A DNA stretch of 64,000 nt from Halovenus marina (lineage in GTDB: Archaea > Halobacteriota > Halobacteria > Halobacteriales > Haloarculaceae), in contig NZ_JBLKNZ010000001.1 of assembly GCF_051414115.1 (NCBI RefSeq), forward strand, positions 558,001 through 622,000, read 5' to 3'. Below the pieces are notes generated by a model. That model made no database searches, had not been told where the DNA came from, and worked only from the letters and a program-made list of their open reading frames with translations. Position 1 is the first letter of the stretch. The number at the start of each line of letters is the position of its first letter. Shown here one piece after another: positions 8,909 through 17,707 of the stretch. The position numbers were made by a program, and so were the translations under genes.

Positions 8909-8987
8909 ACCCCCGACTACTCCGGGGGTGAAGTAAACCCTTACGCACCGGCGGGCGAGCAGAATCTATCGAGGGCATTAATACACA

Positions 8988-9010
8988 GCGGGCGCGGGGA
9001 TTTTGCCCGC
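8988..9010 (-). terminator. GC hairpin after the SDR gene
   Basis: GCGGGC (8988-8993) and GCCCGC (9005-9010) form a 6-bp stem with an 11-nt loop containing TTTT, three bases past the stop codon of the minus-strand dehydrogenase at 9013. Archaeal termination relies mainly on T-tracts, so the role is only plausible. Confidence 0.35.
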
Positions 9011-9012
9011 AT

Positions 9013-9732
9013 TCAATCGTACTGTTCGTACTCGAAGTCCTGCTTCGAGACGACGAGCGTTTCGGCGGTGACGTGCTCTGCGTCCTCGGACGCCAGAAAC
9101 AGCGTCGCATCAGCCACGTCCTCAGGCAAAATTCTCGACGCATCTCGCTCCTCGCCGTCGGCAAATCCGGTGTCGACCGGGCCGGGACAGACCGCGTTGA
9201 CGCGGATGTCGTGGGACTGCCACTCTCTCGCGAGCGCTTCTGTAAGTCCGTTGACCGCGAACTTCGACGCGGAGTAGGCGGCCATCCGGGGGTATCCTTC
9301 CAGCCCCCGAACGGAGGAGACGTTGACGATCACGCCCCCGTCGTCGGCCATCGAGTCGAACACCGCCTGCGAGCACAGAAAGACGCCGTGGACGTTGATG
9401 TCCATCGTCGTCTGCAGGTCCGACAGCGGATAGTTCTCCGCGCTGCCGGGAATCCAGACACCCGCGTTGTTCACGAGAATGTCCACGCCGCCGAACCGTT
9501 CGATAGTTTTGTCGACGAGTTCGGCCACGTCGTCCGGCTCGCTCACGTCAGTCTCACACGAGAGCACCTCGGCTCCGAGTTCGTCCAACTCCTCGGCGGC
9601 GCTGTCGAGTTCTGTTCTCGTTCTGGAGCAGATCACGACCTTCGCACCCTCCTGTGCGAATGCTCGTGCGATAGCGCGTCCGATACCACGTCCGCCGCCT
9701 GTGACGATCACTACCTGACCCTGAAACGACAT
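9013..9732 (-). CDS. SDR family NAD(P)-dependent oxidoreductase
   Basis: A 239-residue classical SDR with all hallmarks: cofactor motif TGGGRGIG (about 12-19), NNAG (about 89), serine of the triad in the VSSVRG segment and YSASK (about 154-158) as catalytic Tyr-x3-Lys. The sequence resembles 3-oxoacyl-ACP reductase/glucose dehydrogenase type enzymes; the substrate cannot be told from sequence. Start at 9732 follows a TATA-like stretch (around 9755-9762). Divergent from mcm. Confidence 0.9.
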   Translation of the reverse strand: MSFQGQVVIVTGGGRGIGRAIARAFAQEGAKVVICSRTRTELDSAAEELDELGAEVLSCETDVSEPDDVAELVDKTIERFGGVDILVNNAGVWIPGSAENYPLSDLQTTMDINVHGVFLCSQAVFDSMADDGGVIVNVSSVRGLEGYPRMAAYSASKFAVNGLTEALAREWQSHDIRVNAVCPGPVDTGFADGEERDASRILPEDVADATLFLASEDAEHVTAETLVVSKQDFEYEQYD

Positions 9733-9853
9733 CGCTCTTCGCTCCGACCTACAGGTACAAATATCTCTGTGTCGGGTGCAACCATCCTTCGATCAGTTTC
9801 AGTGCGGGGTTTGCGAACCTTCTTGAGTGAGGCCGAACAACCATCGACACCAG

Positions 9854-11950
9854 ATGGCTCGCGCGGACGACACGGAACTCATCGACCAGTTCGAGGAATT
9901 CTACCGGAGTTACTACCGCAACGAGATCGGGGAACTGGCACAGAAGTACCCGAGCGAGCAGAAGTCACTCTACATCGACTGGCAGGACCTGTACCGCTTC
10001 GACCCAGACCTGGCCGACGACTTTCGGAACAAGCCCGGACAACTGCGCGAGTACGCCGAGGAAGCGCTTCGGCTCTACGATCTGCCCGTGGACGTCTCGC
10101 TCGGACAGGCGCACGTCCGCGTTCACGGCCTGCCCGAAACGACCGGCATTCGGGCGATTCGTGCCGACCACCGCGGTCGACTCATCACCGTTCAGGGGAT
10201 CATCCGCAAGGCGACCGACGTTCGCCCGAAGATCACGACTGCCGCCTTCGAGTGTCAGCGCTGCGGGACGCTCACCCGGATCCCACAGGAGAGCGGTGAC
10301 TTTCAGGAACCCCACGAGTGTCAGGGCTGTGAACGACAGGGTCCCTTTCACATCAACTTCGACCAGTCTGAGTTCATCGACGCCCAGAAGCTTCGAGTCC
10401 AGGAATCGCCCGAGGGGCTACGCGGCGGCGAGACGCCACAGAGCATCGACGTCAACATCGAGGACGACATCACTGGCGAGGTGACCGCTGGCGACCACGT
10501 CTCCGTCACTGGTGTGCTTCGTCTCGAACAGCAGGGCAGCGACCGGGAGAAGTCGGCCATGTTCGACGTGTACATGGACGGGCTGACCGTCGAAATCGAA
10601 GACGAGCAGTTCGAGGACATGGACATCACCGACGAGGACAAAAAGGAGATCGTCGAACTCTCGAACCAACCCGATATTTACGAGCGGATGGAAGGGGCAA
10701 TCGCGCCCTCTATTTACGGCTACGAGAAGGAAAAGCGGGCGATGGCGTTTCAGCTCTTTTCCGGCGTGACCAAACACCTCCCCGACGGCTCCCGGACTCG
10801 CGGGGATCTGCACATGCTTTTAATCGGTGACCCCGGTACCGGAAAATCCGCCATGCTCCAGTACGTGAAAAACATCGCGCCACGCTCTGTCTACACGTCT
10901 GGCAAGGGATCCAGTTCCGCAGGTTTGACGGCGGCGGCTGTGAGAGACGACTTCGGCGAGGGCCAGCAGTGGACGCTGGAGGCGGGCGCGCTCGTGCTCG
11001 CAGACCAGGGGATCGCCGCGGTCGACGAGTTGGATAAGATGTCCACGGACGACCAGAGTGCGATGCACGAAGCATTGGAACAGCAATCCATTAGTGTCAG
11101 CAAGGCGGGAATTAACGCGACACTCAAGTCCCGATGTTCGCTGTTGGGTGCGGCGAACCCGACCTACGGCCGCTTCGACCAGTACGAACCGATCGGCGAG
11201 CAGATCGACCTAGAACCGCCGCTCATCTCGCGATTCGACCTCATCTTTACCGTCACCGACCAGCCAGACGAGGAGGAGGACGCGGAACTCGCAGAGCACA
11301 TCCTCCAGACCAACTACGCCGGGGAGTTGAACACGCATCGGACGAAAACGAGTACCTCGAACTACACCGAGGAGGAGGTTCGACAGGTCACCGACGAGGT
11401 TGCACCGACGATCGAACCCGACCTGTTCAGAAAATATGTCGCCTACGCAAAGCGAAACTGCTTCCCGACGATGACCGAGGAGGCGAAAGCGCAGATCCAG
11501 CAGTTCTACGTCGACCTGCGCGCCCAGGGGACCGGCGAGGACGCCCCGGTTCCGGTCACAGCCCGAAAGCTCGAAGCGCTCGTCCGACTCGCTGAAGCGA
11601 GCGCCCGGGTCAGACTTTCAGACACCGTCGAACAGGAGGACGCAAAGCGGGCCGTCGACATCGCTGAGTACTGTCTGAAGGATATCGGACTCGACCCCGA
11701 GACGGGCGAACTCGATGCCGACGTCGTCGAGACGGGCACCTCGAAGAGCCAGCGGGACCGCATCAAGTCGATCAAGAACCTCATCGCGGATATCGAGTCC
11801 GAATACGACGAGGGCGCGCCGGTCGACGTCATCATCGAGCGCGCAGAGGAGGCAGGGATGGACGTCGACACCGCGAAACACGAAATCGACAAACTCAAAG
11901 AGAAAGGCGAGGTGTACGAACCCCGCACCGACCACCTCCGGACGACCTGA
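9854..11950 (+). CDS. mcm: Replicative DNA helicase MCM
   Basis: A 698-residue minichromosome maintenance helicase, the motor that unwinds DNA at the replication fork. An N-terminal domain with a CxxC...CxxC zinc module (about 132-160) precedes the AAA+ core: Walker A GDPGTGKS at 325-332, Walker B DELDKM at 391-396, and the arginine-finger segment SRFDLIF. A C-terminal winged-helix region (about 620-690) ends the protein. No intein is present, unlike in several haloarchaeal mcm genes. The start MARADDTE at 9854 is favoured over the upstream in-frame ATG at 9827. The next gene starts 2 nt after the stop. Confidence 0.97.
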   Translation: MARADDTELIDQFEEFYRSYYRNEIGELAQKYPSEQKSLYIDWQDLYRFDPDLADDFRNKPGQLREYAEEALRLYDLPVDVSLGQAHVRVHGLPETTGIRAIRADHRGRLITVQGIIRKATDVRPKITTAAFECQRCGTLTRIPQESGDFQEPHECQGCERQGPFHINFDQSEFIDAQKLRVQESPEGLRGGETPQSIDVNIEDDITGEVTAGDHVSVTGVLRLEQQGSDREKSAMFDVYMDGLTVEIEDEQFEDMDITDEDKKEIVELSNQPDIYERMEGAIAPSIYGYEKEKRAMAFQLFSGVTKHLPDGSRTRGDLHMLLIGDPGTGKSAMLQYVKNIAPRSVYTSGKGSSSAGLTAAAVRDDFGEGQQWTLEAGALVLADQGIAAVDELDKMSTDDQSAMHEALEQQSISVSKAGINATLKSRCSLLGAANPTYGRFDQYEPIGEQIDLEPPLISRFDLIFTVTDQPDEEEDAELAEHILQTNYAGELNTHRTKTSTSNYTEEEVRQVTDEVAPTIEPDLFRKYVAYAKRNCFPTMTEEAKAQIQQFYVDLRAQGTGEDAPVPVTARKLEALVRLAEASARVRLSDTVEQEDAKRAVDIAEYCLKDIGLDPETGELDADVVETGTSKSQRDRIKSIKNLIADIESEYDEGAPVDVIIERAEEAGMDVDTAKHEIDKLKEKGEVYEPRTDHLRTT

Positions 11951-11951
11951 C

Positions 11952-12218
11952 ATGGACCGCATCTCGACGCTGCGAAACATCGAGGATGCACTCGCCCGCT
12001 ACGAGGACGGCGAGTTGCAACTGCCGGAACTCGAACGGGAGGTTCGGGGCGTGTTGCGCACCTACGCGACCGACTTCGAGGATGCCACGGCGTATCGCGC
12101 TCGTGGTGACCCGAGCGCAGACGGCCTCGTCGTCGTCGCTGACTCGCGGACGGAGGCCCGCGAACAGATCGAGGGGCTGGTCGACGCCGCCGCCTTCGAG
12201 GTCGAACCGGTCGACTGA
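11952..12218 (+). CDS. Small conserved haloarchaeal protein, mcm-linked
   Basis: An 88-residue acidic protein starting with an ATG one base past the mcm stop, so it is very likely cotranscribed and translationally coupled with the helicase. The N-terminal half is helical (ISTLRNIEDALARYEDGELQLPELEREVRGVL) and the C-terminal half has a beta-alpha look. No known domain. The linkage suggests a role connected to replication or only shared expression; this cannot be decided here. Confidence 0.75.
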   Translation: MDRISTLRNIEDALARYEDGELQLPELEREVRGVLRTYATDFEDATAYRARGDPSADGLVVVADSRTEAREQIEGLVDAAAFEVEPVD

Positions 12219-12289
12219 TAGAAGCAGCGAGAACACAACGGGAGCGAACCACCCCGGACTTTTTATCCCAATACGCGGGCAGAGTCCCC

Positions 12290-12949
12290 ATGCACGCGTT
12301 CCGAGACGTGGAAACGGCAGCGTACTGTCCGCGAAAGCTGTACTACCGCAAACGAGACCCTGACGAACGAACCACCCCCGAGGAAGTCGCGCGTCGTCGC
12401 GAACTGGCCTTCGAGTACGAGCAACTGCTGACCGACGACAGCACGCTCGCGGACGCGCCGATCTCGGTGACGCCGACGCAGTTCCGGTCACGGATCGGGT
12501 CGGCCAAAGCTCGTCTCGACGCGTGGGACGCACTCGTCGATCCAGCCGAGCGTGACGTCTTCTGTCGCGGACGGGAGTGCCACGGGAGAGTTCACAAACT
12601 CCTCGACGACTCATCGCCGTCGCTATCGCTGATCTTCGGCGGAACACCGCCGGAACAGGGCGTCTGGGAACCCCAGAGCGTGCGGCTCGTGGCTGCCGCG
12701 AAGGCGCTGTCGTGGGAGCGAGAGACCGCCGTCGAGCGCGTCTTCGCGGAGTACCCTGCTTACGGTGTGATTCGGGAGGTTGCGGTCGACACCAGACGGA
12801 CGGCACAGTATCGGGCAGCGGTTCGGACAGCGGATGCGATTGACGGACCACCCGCTCGCACGAACCAGCGCTCGAAGTGCGACCCCTGTGAGTATCAGAG
12901 CGACTGTGGCGTCCGGACGCGGTCGCTTCGGAGTCTGCTCGGTGGGTGA
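12290..12949 (+). CDS. Cas4-like PD-(D/E)XK exonuclease family protein, solitary
   Basis: A 219-residue protein. The N-terminal CPRKLYYRKR and the C-terminal cluster CDPCEYQSDC are the four cysteines expected to hold an iron-sulfur cluster in Cas4/RecB-type nucleases. The core nuclease motifs are weak: a candidate acidic/lysine set lies around residues 135-170. No CRISPR array or other cas gene exists in the window, so this is a stand-alone member near mcm, more likely serving DNA repair or replication than adaptation. Its own spacer of about 70 bp follows the mcm pair. Confidence 0.75.
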   Translation: MHAFRDVETAAYCPRKLYYRKRDPDERTTPEEVARRRELAFEYEQLLTDDSTLADAPISVTPTQFRSRIGSAKARLDAWDALVDPAERDVFCRGRECHGRVHKLLDDSSPSLSLIFGGTPPEQGVWEPQSVRLVAAAKALSWERETAVERVFAEYPAYGVIREVAVDTRRTAQYRAAVRTADAIDGPPARTNQRSKCDPCEYQSDCGVRTRSLRSLLGG

Positions 12950-12958
12950 TCCGCGGAG

Positions 12959-13579
12959 TTAGTACTCTGCGAGCCACGCCTCGATGTCGTCTGCCTTCGG
13001 GCCGCGTCGGTGAATCTGTCCGCGCTCGACGTCGACGACGGTCGAGCCACGGCCGCCCGGCGTCTCGCCGCCGTCGATGATGATCGCCACTGCTTCGCGG
13101 ATCTGGTCGTCGAGCTCAGCGACGCGTCGGGCGCTTTCCGCTCCCGAGACGTTCGCACTCGTCGCGGTCATCGGTTCGACGTGGGAAAGAAGCGCGAGCG
13201 TCGCGTCGCGGTCAGGCACCCGGACGCCAACGCGGTCGCGGCCAGCCGTGAGTGCGTCCGGAACCTGCGAGTTTCGTTCGAGCACGACTGTGACGGGACC
13301 GGGAAGAAATCGCTGCATGAACGCCCGCTCGCGCTCGGTCGGATTGGTGTACGTCTCGGCTGCTGTCCGACTGGAGACTGCCATCGAGAGCGGCTTCGAG
13401 CGATCCCGGGCTTTCGCCTGGAAGACCCGCTCGACGGCGTCGGGGTCGATCGCGTCCGCCCCCAGTCCGTACACCGTCTCGGTCGGATAGACGACCAGAC
13501 TCCCTGCGTCGATCGCTTCTCTGGCGCGTTCGTAGCTCTCTGTGGACTCATCGAGGACGTGCGCTGTGTCGTCGCTCAT
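12959..13579 (-). CDS. L-threonylcarbamoyladenylate synthase (Sua5/YrdC/YciO family)
   Basis: A 206-residue YrdC-domain protein. The family signature PTETVYGLGADA near residue 31 and SKPLSM near 58 shape the pocket that binds ATP and threonine. The enzyme makes threonylcarbamoyl-AMP from threonine, bicarbonate and ATP, the first step of t6A tRNA modification for ANN codons. It lacks the extra C-terminal Sua5 domain, so it is the short YrdC form. It is the last gene of a three-gene minus-strand operon with the redoxin (1 nt apart) and the glutaredoxin/GST-like protein. Confidence 0.9.
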   Translation of the reverse strand: MSDDTAHVLDESTESYERAREAIDAGSLVVYPTETVYGLGADAIDPDAVERVFQAKARDRSKPLSMAVSSRTAAETYTNPTERERAFMQRFLPGPVTVVLERNSQVPDALTAGRDRVGVRVPDRDATLALLSHVEPMTATSANVSGAESARRVAELDDQIREAVAIIIDGGETPGGRGSTVVDVERGQIHRRGPKADDIEAWLAEY

Positions 13580-13580
13580 G

Positions 13581-14105
13581 TCAGACCAGGCGTTCGACCG
13601 CTGCTTCGAGGTCGTCGTAGTCGGGAAAGTCCGGCCACTGATCGGCGGCCCACGCGTACTCGATGGTTCCGTCCTCGTCGATGAGGAAGGTCGCAGGCCG
13701 TGGTTCGGCGACCCCGGTCATCCCGTCGAGGTCGTTGACGATCCCGTACTGTTCGGCGACGCCGTTTGCCGGGTCCGAGAACAGCCGAAAACCAGTGTCT
13801 GCGAGACCGCGCTCTTCGATGAGGCGCTTGTGTTCGTAGGGCGTCGATATCGAGAGTCCGACGACGTGCAGGCCGTACTCGTCGAACTCGCGGTCGCGCA
13901 GTTCCTTCCACACGTACGTTGCGGGGAAGGCTCCGTCCATGGAGTGAAAGACGAGCAAGACGGGGCCGTCGTCAGTCAGCGTCGACAGACGGGTGTCCTC
14001 CCAGTACTCGTCGTTGACCAGCGGGCGGACGAAATCTGGGGCCTGCTCACCGACTTCGGGATGGTCCGCCGGGCCGAGTTCGACCACGTCGAAGTCGAGA
14101 TCCAT
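13581..14105 (-). CDS. Peroxiredoxin-like (AhpC/TSA fold) protein without any cysteine
   Basis: A 174-residue thioredoxin-fold protein. The AhpC/TSA layout is clear: VGEQAPDFVRP start, LLVFHSM strand, later PATFLIDEDGTIEYAW. Where a peroxiredoxin has its peroxidatic cysteine the segment reads HSMDGAFPATYVWKEL, and no cysteine occurs anywhere in the chain. It therefore cannot act as a thiol peroxidase. Related haloarchaeal redoxin-like proteins share this replacement. It directly abuts the CxxC-containing glutaredoxin/GST-like gene upstream (0 nt) and Sua5 downstream (1 nt), so the three are one transcript. Confidence 0.8.
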   Translation of the reverse strand: MDLDFDVVELGPADHPEVGEQAPDFVRPLVNDEYWEDTRLSTLTDDGPVLLVFHSMDGAFPATYVWKELRDREFDEYGLHVVGLSISTPYEHKRLIEERGLADTGFRLFSDPANGVAEQYGIVNDLDGMTGVAEPRPATFLIDEDGTIEYAWAADQWPDFPDYDDLEAAVERLV

Positions 14106-14390
14106 CTATGCGCCCTCCCGGACTGGCTGTTCGGTCTCGGATTGGCTGTACGTCGCGTCGAGATACGAGACGATATTCGCGCTTTCCGCCATCGTGACGC
14201 CGGTTCGCTCGTCGACGATGACCGGAACCGTCCGAGCGCCCGCTTCGCGTTTGACGACGTCTCGCTTCGAGTGGAGCGGTTCGACGAAGCGTGACTCGTA
14301 TGCAAGGTCGTACTCCTGGAGTCGTCTGACGACACGTTCACAGAACGGACAGGCCTGAAGTCGGTAGAGAGTGATCGCTGGCTCGCTCAT
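14106..14390 (-). CDS. Glutaredoxin/GST N-terminal domain protein
   Basis: A 94-residue thioredoxin-fold protein with the redox motif CPFC at residues 14-17, the cis-proline segment TVPVIVD (about 54-60) and the ESANIVSYL helix that is typical of the glutathione S-transferase N-terminal domain. Haloarchaea use gamma-glutamylcysteine instead of glutathione, so the reductant is probably that thiol or thioredoxin. It is the first gene of the operon with the cysteine-less redoxin and Sua5. Upstream lies one copy of the 80-bp palindromic element, at the position of its promoter. Confidence 0.85.
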   Translation of the reverse strand: MSEPAITLYRLQACPFCERVVRRLQEYDLAYESRFVEPLHSKRDVVKREAGARTVPVIVDERTGVTMAESANIVSYLDATYSQSETEQPVREGA

Positions 14391-14417
14391 ACTCTCGCTA
14401 TGGGCGACGAGCGCCTA

Positions 14418-14497
14418 ATACTGTCGGCTGTAACATCTCGAAAATACTTCGCCACCCGGGGTGGCGAATATTTTTACGCACTTACAGCCGACAGTAT
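14418..14497. mobile_element. 80-bp palindromic MITE-like element, copy 1
   Basis: Perfect 16-bp terminal inverted repeats ATACTGTCGGCTGTAA (14418-14433) and TTACAGCCGACAGTAT (14482-14497) surround an inner palindrome TTCGCCACCC/GGGTGGCGAA (about 14449-14468). The reverse complement matches copy 2 at 38017-38096 at 75 of 80 positions. It codes for nothing and sits between divergent genes. This size and structure fit a non-autonomous transposable element (MITE) or a mobile palindromic repeat. No clear target duplication is visible. Confidence 0.8.
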
Positions 14498-14576
14498 AAG
14501 CCCTTCGCTGGCGTCGCTCGTGTGAGCGGTTCCGCCATGACAACGCTTAATCCGAACGGCCGAAAAGAACCGTCTA

Positions 14577-15956
14577 ATGGAGCGTATCGCTGGCACGACC
14601 ACCGACGCTGTCGTTCTCAACATCGAGGTGATCGGGTTCTCACTGTCCGGGGAGTTGATCGCGCTGCTCGGAGCACTGTCGATACTCCTGTTGCTCGGCC
14701 TGTCGGCGTTTTTCTCTTCCTCGGAGATTGCGATGTTTTCGCTGCCGAATCATCGAGTCGACGCCATCGTCGAGGAGGGGATGCCCGGATCTCGCACGCT
14801 GCAGGACCTCAAGTCAGACCCCCACCGACTGCTGGTGACGATCCTCGTCGGGAACAACCTCGTCAACATCGCCATGTCCTCCATCGCGACAGGATTGCTC
14901 GCGTTTTTGCTCGGCAACCAGAGCCAGGCCGTCTTCATCGCGACGTTCGGCATCACGGCGCTGGTCTTGCTCTTCGGTGAGAGCGCGCCGAAATCTTACG
15001 CGGTCGACAACTCCGAGTCGTGGGCGCTGCGGATCGCTCGTCCGCTGAAGTACGCCGAACTGGTGCTGCTTCCGCTCGTCATCCTCTTCGATTATCTGAC
15101 GCGGATCGTCAACAAGGTGACCGGCGGACGGTCGGAAATCGAGTCGACGTACGTCACCAGAGAGGAGATCCGCGACATCATCCGAACCGGCGAGCGGGAG
15201 GGCGTCCTCGACGAGGAGGAGCGCGAGATGCTCCAGCGGACGCTCCGGTTCAACCGAACGATCGTCAAGGAGGTGATGACGCCCCGACTCGACATGACCG
15301 GCGTGCCGAAAGACGCCTCGATTCAGGAGGCAATCGAGACCTGTATCCAGAGCGGCCACGAGCGACTGCCGGTCTACGACGGGGAACTGGACAACGTGAT
15401 CGGGATCGTCCACCTCAGCGACCTGGTCAGAGACGGCAACTACGGCGAGGGTGAGACTGATCTGGAGGACATCACCGAACCGACGCTCCACATCCCCGAG
15501 TCGAAAAACGTCGACGAACTGCTGACCGAGATGCGCGAACAGCGCCTGAACATGGCGATCGCCATCGACGAGTTCGGGACGACCGAGGGGCTGGTGACGA
15601 TGGAGGACTTGGTCGAGGAGATTGTCGGCGAGATTCTCGAAGGCGGCGAGGAAGAGCCCATCGAGTTCGTCGACGACACCACCGCGCTCGTTCGCGGCGA
15701 GGTGAACATCGACGAGGTCAACGAGGCACTCGGCATCGAACTGCCCGAGGGCGAGGAGTTCGAGACCATCGCTGGCTTCATCTTCAACCGAGTGGGGCGA
15801 CTCGTCGAGGCTGGTGAGGAGGTCGAATACGAGGGACTCAACATCCGTGTCGAGCGCGTCGAGAACACCCGTATCCTGAAAGCGCGCATCAGCGGCATCG
15901 AGGAGTACCAGAATCGTCAGGCAGAGGCGGAGATGCAGGAATCAGAGAGCGACTGA
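14577..15956 (+). CDS. CNNM/CorC (hemolysin C family) membrane protein with CBS pair
   Basis: A 459-residue protein: DUF21 transmembrane domain with four helices (about 20-190), two CBS domains (about 225-345, containing VMTPRLDMTG and DEFGTTEGLVTMEDLVEEIVGEI) and a C-terminal CorC/HlyC transporter-associated domain (about 370-440). Bacterial and archaeal relatives export magnesium or cobalt ions, with ATP or Mg sensing by the CBS pair. Hemolysin is only a historic name. The start has no close SD; the 80-bp element lies 80 bp upstream. Confidence 0.92.
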   Translation: MERIAGTTTDAVVLNIEVIGFSLSGELIALLGALSILLLLGLSAFFSSSEIAMFSLPNHRVDAIVEEGMPGSRTLQDLKSDPHRLLVTILVGNNLVNIAMSSIATGLLAFLLGNQSQAVFIATFGITALVLLFGESAPKSYAVDNSESWALRIARPLKYAELVLLPLVILFDYLTRIVNKVTGGRSEIESTYVTREEIRDIIRTGEREGVLDEEEREMLQRTLRFNRTIVKEVMTPRLDMTGVPKDASIQEAIETCIQSGHERLPVYDGELDNVIGIVHLSDLVRDGNYGEGETDLEDITEPTLHIPESKNVDELLTEMREQRLNMAIAIDEFGTTEGLVTMEDLVEEIVGEILEGGEEEPIEFVDDTTALVRGEVNIDEVNEALGIELPEGEEFETIAGFIFNRVGRLVEAGEEVEYEGLNIRVERVENTRILKARISGIEEYQNRQAEAEMQESESD

Positions 15957-15971
15957 CGCTCTGTCAGCCGA

Positions 15972-17165
15972 TCAGACGAACGTGAGGAGCCACTCGACGA
16001 GCAGAAAGCCGCCGTAGCCGATGGCGAAGGCACCGATAAGTGAACCAACCCACGCGAGTACGGTGTAGCCCATCTTCGCCGGACTGACTTCGCCTTTCTC
16101 GTCGCGGGCCGCGTAGCCGCTGCCGACGATGGCCGAGACGATAATCTCGTTGAAGGAGACGGGGATCCCGAAAAAGACTGCCGTCTGGGCAATCGCAAAC
16201 GAGGGGATGAGCGCGGCGATAGACCGACGCGGGCCGAGCGAGGAGTAGTCCTGCGAGAGTGCTTTGATCATCCGTGGCGCGCCGGTCCAGGAGCCGATCA
16301 GGAGTCCGAGACCGCCACCGAACAGCACGACGACGAGCGGGATCTCGAAATCAGAGAGCAGAGGCAACAGCGGCCCGAGCGCGAGTCCGACCTGACTCCC
16401 GCCAGCGGAGAAGGCGACGAGTCCGCCGAGCACGAGCAGGAATCGCCGCTGTGCGCGGGTGGCGTCGACCGCCGTCTGTCTGGCGAGTACCACCGCAAAC
16501 GCCGTTGCGATGAGAACGGCCGTCGCCGCGTAGGGAACCAGGCCGCCGCCGAGCGCGTTGCCGATAGCCTGTGCGATCGACGCCTGCTCGCCGCTTGCGC
16601 CGAGAAAGACAAACTGGACGTTCGCGATGATCAAACCGACCACGCCCCCGAGGAAGGCGACGGCTTTCATATTCGAGACGCGCGTCGAGCGGAGCAGCCG
16701 AGCGGTCGCGTACGCGATGCCGCCGCCCACAATTGGCGTTGCGACCCACAGCGCGAGGATCTGCTGATACTTCCCCCACGCTGGACTCCCGCCCATCGCG
16801 AGACCGACGCCCACGACGGCCCCGGTGACGGTGAACGCCGTCGCAATCGGATAGCCGGTGAAGATGCCGATGGCGACGAGCGTGGCGGCGACGGTGAGCG
16901 CAATCGTCGCGGCCGTCGCCGACAGCGGGTCACCGATGACCAGTTCCGTCCCGACGGCCTCGGTGACGTTCGCCCCCTGGAGGATGGCCCCGAGCAAGCC
17001 CAAAATCCCGACCAGAAAGCCAGCGCGCAGTATCGAAATGGCGTTTGCGCCCACGGCGGGAGCAAACGGTGTCGACCCGGACGACCCCGCCCCAATTGCC
17101 CACGCCATAAACAGGCTTGCCAGTCCAGCGACCACGAGCGTCGCAAGCGCCGTCGGTGCGACCAT
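15972..17165 (-). CDS. Inorganic phosphate transporter, PiT family
   Basis: A 397-residue membrane protein with about ten helices. The duplicated PiT signature is visible as GANAISILRAGFLVGILG (about 37-54) in the first half and as VPVSFNEIIVSAIVGSG in the second half (about 343-359); both contain the Asn used in phosphate binding. Such permeases bring in phosphate with protons or sodium at low affinity. Convergent with the CNNM gene; only 15 bp separate the stops. No PhoU-like partner gene is adjacent. Confidence 0.93.
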   Translation of the reverse strand: MVAPTALATLVVAGLASLFMAWAIGAGSSGSTPFAPAVGANAISILRAGFLVGILGLLGAILQGANVTEAVGTELVIGDPLSATAATIALTVAATLVAIGIFTGYPIATAFTVTGAVVGVGLAMGGSPAWGKYQQILALWVATPIVGGGIAYATARLLRSTRVSNMKAVAFLGGVVGLIIANVQFVFLGASGEQASIAQAIGNALGGGLVPYAATAVLIATAFAVVLARQTAVDATRAQRRFLLVLGGLVAFSAGGSQVGLALGPLLPLLSDFEIPLVVVLFGGGLGLLIGSWTGAPRMIKALSQDYSSLGPRRSIAALIPSFAIAQTAVFFGIPVSFNEIIVSAIVGSGYAARDEKGEVSPAKMGYTVLAWVGSLIGAFAIGYGGFLLVEWLLTFV

Positions 17166-17276
17166 CTACCGGGTGCTTACTGGGGTGTCCTCAAGAGCGT
17201 GCCGGTTGCGACGAACGATTTGTTCCGATGAGTACGGACAGAAATCTTATTTGGAGTGGGGCGAAGACGTGTTCGT

Positions 17277-17654
17277 ATGCGTGAAGTTGAAACCGACGAC
17301 GCACCGCCGAGCATCGGCCCGTTCTCACAGGGGATCATCGACGACGGAACGCTCTATGTCTCCGGACAGGGGCCGGTTGACCCCGACACCGAGGCGATCA
17401 TCGACTCCGACGACGTTCGTGACCAGACTCGCCAGACGCTCGAAAACATCGAAGCAGTGCTCGAAGCCGCGGACTGCTCGCTCGACGATGTCGTCAAGAC
17501 GACCGTGTTCGTCCGCGACATGGACGACTACGACGACATCAACGACGTGTACGGCGAACTGATGTCCGCCCCCTATCCGGCCCGCAGCGCCGTCGAGATT
17601 CAGGACCTGCCGATCGACATCGACGTCGAAATCGAGGCGATCGCGAGTCTGTAG
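17277..17654 (+). CDS. RidA family reactive intermediate deaminase
   Basis: A 125-residue RidA/YjgF protein. GPFSQGIIDDGTLYVSGQGP (about 12-31) and the C-terminal PARSAVEIQDLPIDIDVEIEAIA, with the arginine that contacts the substrate carboxylate, are family hallmarks. RidA hydrolyses reactive enamines/imines made by PLP enzymes such as threonine dehydratase. TATA-like TCTTATTT lies about 27 nt before the ATG at 17277, supporting a leaderless mRNA and that start over an upstream in-frame ATG at 17256. Confidence 0.93.
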   Translation: MREVETDDAPPSIGPFSQGIIDDGTLYVSGQGPVDPDTEAIIDSDDVRDQTRQTLENIEAVLEAADCSLDDVVKTTVFVRDMDDYDDINDVYGELMSAPYPARSAVEIQDLPIDIDVEIEAIASL

Positions 17655-17707
17655 CTGTTTCCCGGCGTTTCGCTGGCGGTTTTTCCTGCAATTACGACGA
17701 GTCTCGA

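Noticed and set aside
12290..12949. CRISPR-Cas locus suggested by the Cas4-like gene
   Set aside because: No repeat-spacer array or other cas gene was seen anywhere in the window.
14577..15956. Hemolysin activity of the HlyC/CorC-like protein
   Set aside because: The domain set (DUF21, CBS pair, CorC) is that of metal-ion exporters; the hemolysin label is historical.
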